NCBI GenBank assembly: GCA_027486405.1
Contig: JAIXPD010000020.1
Location: forward strand, 173,452-237,451
Length of the DNA stretch: 64,000 nucleotides
Source: Azospirillum sp.
GTDB taxonomy: Bacteria; Pseudomonadota; Alphaproteobacteria; Azospirillales; Azospirillaceae
Direction: 5' to 3'
How positions within the stretch are numbered: position 1 is the stretch's first letter; the number at the start of each line of letters is the position of its first letter. The position numbers and the translations under genes were made by a program. Below are positions 59,460-64,000 of the stretch, piece after piece. A model generated the notes under the pieces. That model worked only from the letters and a program-made list of their open reading frames with translations, was not told the DNA's origin and did not search any database.

Positions 59460-60392
59460 TCAGCCGTCGGCGCGCATGCGGGCGATGATGGCGTCGAGCA
59501 CCGCCGCCGCCTCGTCGTTGGCAACCTGGCAGGTCCCCGCCGCCTGATGGCCGCCGCCGCCATACTCCAGCATCAGCGGGCCGATGTCGGTCTTGGAACT
59601 GCGGTTGATGATCGACTTGCCGCAAGCCAGAACCGTGTTCTGCTGCTTCAAGCCCCACAGCACATGGATCGACACGTTGGTGTCGGGGTAGAGCGCGTAG
59701 ATCATGAAGCGGTTGCCGGCGTAGATCGTCTCCTCGTTGCGCAGATCCAGCACCACGACGTTGCCGTGCAGGGTGGAGCAGCGCTTGAGCTGATCGACGA
59801 ACGGTTCGGCGTGCTGGGTGTAGAGATCCACCCGTTCCTGCACGTCGGGCAGTTCCAGAATCTGGTCGATGCTGTGGGTGCGGCAATAGTCGATGAGGTC
59901 CATCATCAACTGATAGTTCGACACCCGGAATTCACGGAAGCGGCCCAGCCCGGTGCGCGCGTCCATGATGAAGTTCAGCAGCGTCCAACCGGTTGGCGTC
60001 AAAATGTCATCGCGGTCGTAGCGGGCCGAGTCGGCCTGATCGACCGCCGCCATCATCTCGTCCGAAATGGTCGGAAACCGGTCCTTGCCGCCATAGTAAT
60101 TGTAGACGACGCGGGCCGCCGACGGGGCCGACGGGTCGATGACGTAATTGGGTTTTTCCCCGACGCGGATGGTTTCCGACAAATGGTGATCGAACACCAG
60201 ATGGGCACCGTCCACATAGGGCAGGTTGGTGGTGATGTCGCGGTCGGTGATGGCGATCTTGCCGTCCTGCATGTCCTTGGGATGGACGAACTTGATCTCG
60301 TCCAGAATGCCAAGCTCCTTCAGGAGCACGGCGCACACCAGCCCGTCAAAGTCGGAACGGGTGACAAGGCGGTATTTAGCGGCGTCGGACAT
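59460..60392 (-). CDS. DHH family phosphoesterase
   Basis: DHH proteins are two-metal phosphoesterases acting on polyphosphate, nucleotides or nanoRNA. The 310-residue product has the N-terminal DHH domain with RSDFDGLVCAVLL (a variant of the usual HxDxDG site in which the first His is replaced), the diagnostic FDHHLS motif and a second Asp in AAVDQADSA, and a C-terminal DHHA1 domain ending GGGGHQAAGTCQV. The substrate is unknown; the exopolyphosphatase-related subgroup is the closest in feel. It is the first gene of a likely two-gene unit with the 238-residue protein. Confidence 0.88.
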   Translation of the reverse strand: MSDAAKYRLVTRSDFDGLVCAVLLKELGILDEIKFVHPKDMQDGKIAITDRDITTNLPYVDGAHLVFDHHLSETIRVGEKPNYVIDPSAPSAARVVYNYYGGKDRFPTISDEMMAAVDQADSARYDRDDILTPTGWTLLNFIMDARTGLGRFREFRVSNYQLMMDLIDYCRTHSIDQILELPDVQERVDLYTQHAEPFVDQLKRCSTLHGNVVVLDLRNEETIYAGNRFMIYALYPDTNVSIHVLWGLKQQNTVLACGKSIINRSSKTDIGPLMLEYGGGGHQAAGTCQVANDEAAAVLDAIIARMRADG

Positions 60393-60610
60393 GCGGGCAT
60401 CCCTTGGGCAACGGAACCATCAACACGCGCGCAAGGGTAGTCGCGGGACCACCGCCGCGCAATCCCTTAACCATGACAACGACGGTCCTCCGCCGCCGAT
60501 CCGGCGCGGCGCGTGGACGCGGGGCGCAGGCCGGGGACACGCCAAGGCTTTCCAGCCCGTGCCGCCAATGCTACAGCCATCGCCATCCCCCGGACCCGAG
60601 GATGGTTGCC

Positions 60611-60808
60611 ATGACCGAACAGCCCAAACCCGACGCGGCCCCCACCACGACCGCCCCGACGCCGCAGGGCGTGACCGCTCCCGAAACCGCCCCTGAAGCC
60701 ACCGCCAAGGGGCCGGAGCAGAAGCCCGGTGAAATCGGTGGTCCGCAGGGGCCGGAACCCACCCGCTACGGCGATTGGGAGTTCAAGGGGCGCTGTTCCG
60801 ACTTTTGA
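60611..60808 (+). CDS. DUF1674 / succinate dehydrogenase assembly factor 4-like protein
   Basis: SDHAF4-type proteins help mature the flavoprotein subunit of succinate dehydrogenase in mitochondria; bacterial DUF1674 members share the C-terminal signature. The 65-residue product has a Thr/Ala/Pro/Lys-rich disordered head and the diagnostic C-terminus RYGDWEFKGRCSDF. The ATG at 60611 has GAGG nine bases upstream; an ATG at 60602 is also in frame. No sdh genes are in the window. The small size made it easy to overlook among longer antisense frames. Confidence 0.87.
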   Translation: MTEQPKPDAAPTTTAPTPQGVTAPETAPEATAKGPEQKPGEIGGPQGPEPTRYGDWEFKGRCSDF

Positions 60809-60882
60809 TCGCCGGGGCGGGGCGACCGCGCGCGCCGCTTGGACAAGCGGGCGCGCGTGCGCCTTGGCATCACGGCTTGCGG

Positions 60883-61722
60883 TCAGTGGCTCATCAGCAC
60901 CGGCACGGTCATGCGCTGAAGGATGAAGCGGGTCATGCCGCCCAGCACCAGTTCGCGCAGGCGCGACCGGCCATAGGCCCCCATCACCAGCAGATCGCAC
61001 CCTTCGTCGGCGGCCGTGTTCAGCAGGGTGTCGCCGGGTTCCACCACATCGGTGACGACGTGGGTCGCTTCCACCTTGCAGCCGTGGCGCGACAGGTGGC
61101 GGGCGATGTCGGCGCAGGGTTCATCGCCCAGACCATGCGGACCGGCCTTCGGATTGGCCGCCATCACCACCACGCGCTTGGCGCGGCTCAAGACCGGCAG
61201 GGCGTCGCCGATGGCGCGGGCGGCCTCGCGGCTGCCGTTCCACCCCACCAGCACCCGTTCGCCGATGCTGGTGAAACGCCCGGCGTAGGGAACGACCAGC
61301 AGCGGGCGACCGGCTTCGAACAGCAGGTCGGCCGGTTGGGCCACCGGGGTGTCGCGGTCGCGGTCCGGGTCGGGCTGGCCGACGATGATGAGATCGGCGT
61401 AGCGCCCGCGCACCGCCGCCGCGATGGTCGGATCACCGTCCACCGCCAGCCATTCCGACCGGTCGGTCAAGCCATACTGCCGCATCACCGTGGCGAAACG
61501 GTCGGCCTGACGCGCGGTTTGTTCCTCGCGGTTCTGGCGGCGGCTGGCGCGCAGGGTGTCGGGAAGCTCGGCTTCGATGTAGCCGGGCAGCAGCACATCG
61601 TTGACGGTGTACAGGCCGGTCAGATGGGCGTCGCTCTGGGCCGCCAGCCGGGCGGCAAGGTCAAGGCGCGCCACCGATGCGGCGCTGTCATCGACCAGAA
61701 CCAGCAGATCCTTGAAAGACAT
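60883..61722 (-). CDS. tandem universal stress protein (two UspA domains)
   Basis: The 279-residue product has two UspA domains, about 1-145 and 150-279. The second carries the ATP-binding pattern G-AYGRSRLRELVLGGMTRFI and ends VPVLMSH; the first has VLVDDSAAS at its start but a degraded glycine motif (VGQPDPDRD), so only the second half is likely to bind nucleotide. Usp proteins aid survival under stress. The ATG at 61722 begins homology. It is divergent from the EAL gene, and a very long open frame on this strand continues upstream only because of GC bias. Confidence 0.9.
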   Translation of the reverse strand: MSFKDLLVLVDDSAASVARLDLAARLAAQSDAHLTGLYTVNDVLLPGYIEAELPDTLRASRRQNREEQTARQADRFATVMRQYGLTDRSEWLAVDGDPTIAAAVRGRYADLIIVGQPDPDRDRDTPVAQPADLLFEAGRPLLVVPYAGRFTSIGERVLVGWNGSREAARAIGDALPVLSRAKRVVVMAANPKAGPHGLGDEPCADIARHLSRHGCKVEATHVVTDVVEPGDTLLNTAADEGCDLLVMGAYGRSRLRELVLGGMTRFILQRMTVPVLMSH

Positions 61723-62055
61723 GGCGTGTTCTCCCCGGCGTTCGCGGACGCGTTCGTTTGTTTCGGTTGTTGGAGTTGCGGTTTTGGCTGGGGAGCCGCC
61801 CATGCGGGCCAACGCCCCCACTTCGCTTGGCAGTATAGGCCCACAAACGACCGGCGCGACCAGCCGAAAGCGGGGCGCAGGCATACCAACTTCGCGACTC
61901 ACGGTGGAGCGTGGCGGGGTGGGTGGGGGAGGGGGACCGCCGAAAGTATCCCCTCCGACAACCGCTTTGGGACGGGTTTGCTTTTGACGGGCGGGCGACA
62001 CATCGCGTAAGTGTTGAACGGTCAATTGTCTCACAGGACCTCGATTTTTGGTACC
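61723..62055. other. divergent intergenic region between the stress protein and the EAL gene
   Basis: These 333 bases hold no credible gene. A TTGACG at 61984-61989 with TAAGTG 18 bases on (62008-62013) is a possible but weak promoter for the EAL gene. The stretch near 61905-61935 is G-rich. No riboswitch or terminator was recognised. Confidence 0.45.
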
Positions 62056-63795
62056 ATGACACCCGATGCCCACATCACCGCCCTGATCGAGGCGCTGTCC
62101 GCCACGCCGTCCAACGACCCGGCGATCGACACGCTGCGCCAGATCCTGGACGCCATGCCGGTGATGGTCGGTGTGTTCGACCGCGACCGGCGCCATGTGT
62201 TCGCCAACCGCGCCTATGTCGAGATGCTGGAAACCACGCTGGACCGCTTGATCGGCACCACCATCGGCGATGTCCTGGGGCCGGACACCTTCCGCAGCAC
62301 CCTGAGCGCGGCCAAGCGCGCGCTGGATGGTGAATCCGTGGTGTCGGAAGCCTGGACGATCCAGCCCGACGACCGCCAGCGCTATTTCCTGCGGATGCAC
62401 GCGCCGCACCGCGCGCCGAACGGGGCCGTCGTCGGGTATTTCATCGTCATGCAGGACATGACGGAGCGACGGCAGACCGAAGACGACCTGTTCCGGCTGG
62501 CCTATTACGACCCGGTGACGGGTTTGGCCAACCGTTTGATGCTGTTGAAGCATCTGGCCGATTACCGGGCGATGGGCGAACCCTTCACCCTCATCATCCT
62601 GGACATCGACCGTTTCGCCGACGTCCGCACCAGCCTGGGGCAGGGCTTCGCCAACGAGCTGTTGGATGATCTGGCCCATCGGATGGGCGCGCATGGGGCG
62701 GCGTTTGACCTGATCGCCCGCGTCAGCGACCACGCCTTTGCCCTGCTGATCGCCGGTCCCTGCGACCGCCCGGTCGTGGAAAGCGCGGTGGAGGAGTTGG
62801 CCACCATCGTGCGGTCGGCCCGCTCCAACTCCGGCGGGACGGTGTTCCTGTCGGCCAGCATCGGCGTCGCCGTGGCGCTGCCCAGCCATGAACGGCCTGA
62901 AGACGTGCTGCGCGACGCCGAAATCGCCACCGGCCGCGCCCGTGAACTGGGCGGCGGGCGGCAATCCTGGTTCGATCCGGCCATGCATGGCCAGGTCGTG
63001 GAGCAGGTCCGGTTGGAGCATGACCTGCGCGGGGCGATGGCCAGCGGGACCGATCTTTGGGTGGCCTATCAGCCAATCGTCGAAATGGTGACGAGCGGTC
63101 TGGCCGGGTTCGAGGCGCTGGTCCGCTGGAACCATCCCGAACGCGGCAACATCCCGCCCGGTGTCTTCATTCCCATCGCCGAAAGCACCGGTCTGGTGGT
63201 GACGCTGGGCACCTGGGTGCTGCGCGAAGCCTGCCGCCAGATCGCCATCTGGCAGGAGGAGCGGGAACCCGGCTCCGCCCCGCTGTTCATCAGCGTGAAT
63301 CTGTCCACCCGCCAGCTGGCCGACCCCAACTTCGTCGATGTGGTGCGGCAGGTGTTGCGCGAAACCGGCGTCGAACCGTCGTGGCTGAAGCTGGAATTGA
63401 CCGAAAGCGCGGTCATGGACAAGGCCGAACAATCGATCCGCCTGTTGCAGGAGCTGCGCGCCCTGGGGGTGAAGCTGTCGATCGACGATTTCGGCACCGG
63501 TTATTCCTCGCTGTCCTACCTGCACAAGCTGCCCATCGACAGCCTGAAGGTGGATCGCTCCTTCGTTTCGGCGATGCACCAGTCGGAGGAAAACCGCGCC
63601 ATCGTCCGCATCATCCTGGATCTGGCCCGGCTTCTGGGGTTCGACGTGATCGCGGAGGGGATCGAAACCAGCGCCGACGCCAATTTGTTGCGGGCCTTGG
63701 CCTGCGATTACGGCCAGGGCTATCACTTCGCCCGCCCGTTGCCCCCGGCGGAGGCGGGCAAGCTGGTCGGTGGGACGCTGTCCTGGCAGGCGTGA
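62056..63795 (+). CDS. PAS - degenerate GGDEF - EAL protein, likely c-di-GMP phosphodiesterase
   Basis: The 579-residue product has a PAS domain (about 30-140, ILDAMPVMVGVFDRDRRHVFANRAY), a GGDEF-like domain (about 150-310) where the active-site loop reads RVSDHAF instead of GGDEF, and an EAL domain (about 325-570) with FEALVRWNHPE, the Asn in SVNLSTRQ, LELTES, DDFGTGYSSLSYL, KVDRSF and AEGIET. The EAL catalytic residues look complete, so it should hydrolyse c-di-GMP while the GGDEF part could only bind GTP or act as a scaffold. No membrane segment is present. The start is uncertain: there is no ribosome site at 62056, and a GTG at 62011 is in frame. Confidence 0.9.
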   Translation: MTPDAHITALIEALSATPSNDPAIDTLRQILDAMPVMVGVFDRDRRHVFANRAYVEMLETTLDRLIGTTIGDVLGPDTFRSTLSAAKRALDGESVVSEAWTIQPDDRQRYFLRMHAPHRAPNGAVVGYFIVMQDMTERRQTEDDLFRLAYYDPVTGLANRLMLLKHLADYRAMGEPFTLIILDIDRFADVRTSLGQGFANELLDDLAHRMGAHGAAFDLIARVSDHAFALLIAGPCDRPVVESAVEELATIVRSARSNSGGTVFLSASIGVAVALPSHERPEDVLRDAEIATGRARELGGGRQSWFDPAMHGQVVEQVRLEHDLRGAMASGTDLWVAYQPIVEMVTSGLAGFEALVRWNHPERGNIPPGVFIPIAESTGLVVTLGTWVLREACRQIAIWQEEREPGSAPLFISVNLSTRQLADPNFVDVVRQVLRETGVEPSWLKLELTESAVMDKAEQSIRLLQELRALGVKLSIDDFGTGYSSLSYLHKLPIDSLKVDRSFVSAMHQSEENRAIVRIILDLARLLGFDVIAEGIETSADANLLRALACDYGQGYHFARPLPPAEAGKLVGGTLSWQA

Positions 63796-63817
63796 TCCGC
63801 TGGGGTGAAACGGCTGG

Positions 63818-63848
63818 GAGAAAAAAATGGCCTGCCGTGTTTTTTCTC
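63818..63848 (+). terminator. possible terminator after the EAL gene
   Basis: GAGAAAAAA (63818-63826) is complementary to TTTTTTCTC (63840-63848) around a 13-base loop. The stem is mostly A-T, so it is weak, but the T-run and location fit. Confidence 0.4.
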
Positions 63849-63899
63849 TTGCCGAACGGGGCGTATTTCCGTAAAAAGCCGCTCCCGGACGACGGGAAC

Positions 63900-63974
63900 G
63901 CGGGCGTAGCTCAGGGGTAGAGCACAACCTTGCCAAGGTTGGGGTCGAGGGTTCGAATCCCTTCGCCCGCTCCA
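63900..63974 (+). tRNA. tRNA-Gly (GCC)
   Basis: A full cloverleaf is visible: acceptor GCGGGCG pairs with CGCCCGC, D-arm with AGCTCAGGGGTAGAGC, anticodon stem CAACC/GGTTG around TTGCCAA with anticodon GCC at 63932-63934, and T-arm GAGGGTTCGAATCCCTTC. The discriminator is T, as in bacterial tRNA-Gly, and CCA is encoded (63972-63974). Confidence 0.97.
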
Positions 63975-64000
63975 GTTCTCCGGTGAACAGCACAAAACAC

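Noticed and set aside
61964..61981. A sigma-54-like TGGGACGGGTTTGCT before the EAL gene
   Set aside because: The GG and GC doublets are one base too close for a -24/-12 promoter, and no activator site was seen.
60883..63993. A 1036-codon open frame on the minus strand covering the stress protein and the whole EAL gene
   Set aside because: Only the last 280 codons encode a recognisable protein. The rest is antisense to a well-supported EAL gene and even runs into the tRNA; it is open because of GC bias.

Overview
This is a GC-rich chromosomal segment from an alphaproteobacterium. It is most likely a member of the Rhodospirillales (Azospirillum/Rhodospirillum-like), placed there by gene order rather than by any marker search. 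Supporting neighbourhoods are lptCAB-rpoN-hpf-ptsN, ubiG divergent from lysC, ptsP-rodZ-ispG, prfA-prmC with a DUF4167 gene, a heparinase-like gene between rsmB and purH, a Mic60-like/HemY pair behind hemCD, and dnaN-recF-gyrB. Most of the window is housekeeping; accessory material is confined to small islands and intergenic repeats.

Layout. 1-5.3 kb: LPS transport (lptC, lptA, lptB), sigma-54, hibernation factor and PtsN, closed by a terminator. 5.3-8.1 kb: an accessory patch with a Uma2 protein and a 603-residue Ala-repeat protein of unknown function, with a locally AT-richer 5' end. 8.1-20.8 kb: ubiG facing lysC, a flavin oxidoreductase, ptsP, a RodZ-like protein, ispG, glutamyl-tRNA reductase, prfA, prmC and DUF4167. 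20.9-29.8 kb: MOSC protein, clpB, rsmB, heparinase-like protein, purH. 29.8-35.6 kb (minus): methyltransferase, hemC, hemD, Mic60-like, hemY. 35.7-41.4 kb: tsaD, gpsA, then acs, EVE and YciI genes on the minus strand. 41.6-50.3 kb: a soluble globin-coupled chemoreceptor, a Suv3-type helicase, a TPR protein, an SDR protein and a 570-residue orphan. 50.3-55.6 kb: dnaN, recF, gyrB. 55.7-64 kb: a TPR/glycosyltransferase-like protein, DUF1304, an unknown protein with a DHH phosphoesterase, SDHAF4-like, a tandem universal stress protein, a PAS/degenerate-GGDEF/EAL protein and tRNA-Gly(GCC).

Functional links. PtsN and PtsP are two parts of the nitrogen PTS; the HPr-like carrier is not in the window. 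hemA, hemC and hemD are tetrapyrrole steps, and the hemA is the C5-pathway type, which is unusual for this class. prfA and prmC pair a release factor with its methylase. dnaN, recF and gyrB form an origin-type replication cluster without dnaA in view.

The most unusual non-coding content is a set of three large intergenic foldback elements built from CAC(A/G)GAT-type units (near 16.4, 28.0 and 46.4 kb), one perfect REP-like inverted pair (43.5 kb), and an array of three 13-bp repeats, a palindrome and an extended -10 box upstream of dnaN. No CRISPR array, insertion sequence, prophage or rRNA operon was seen.
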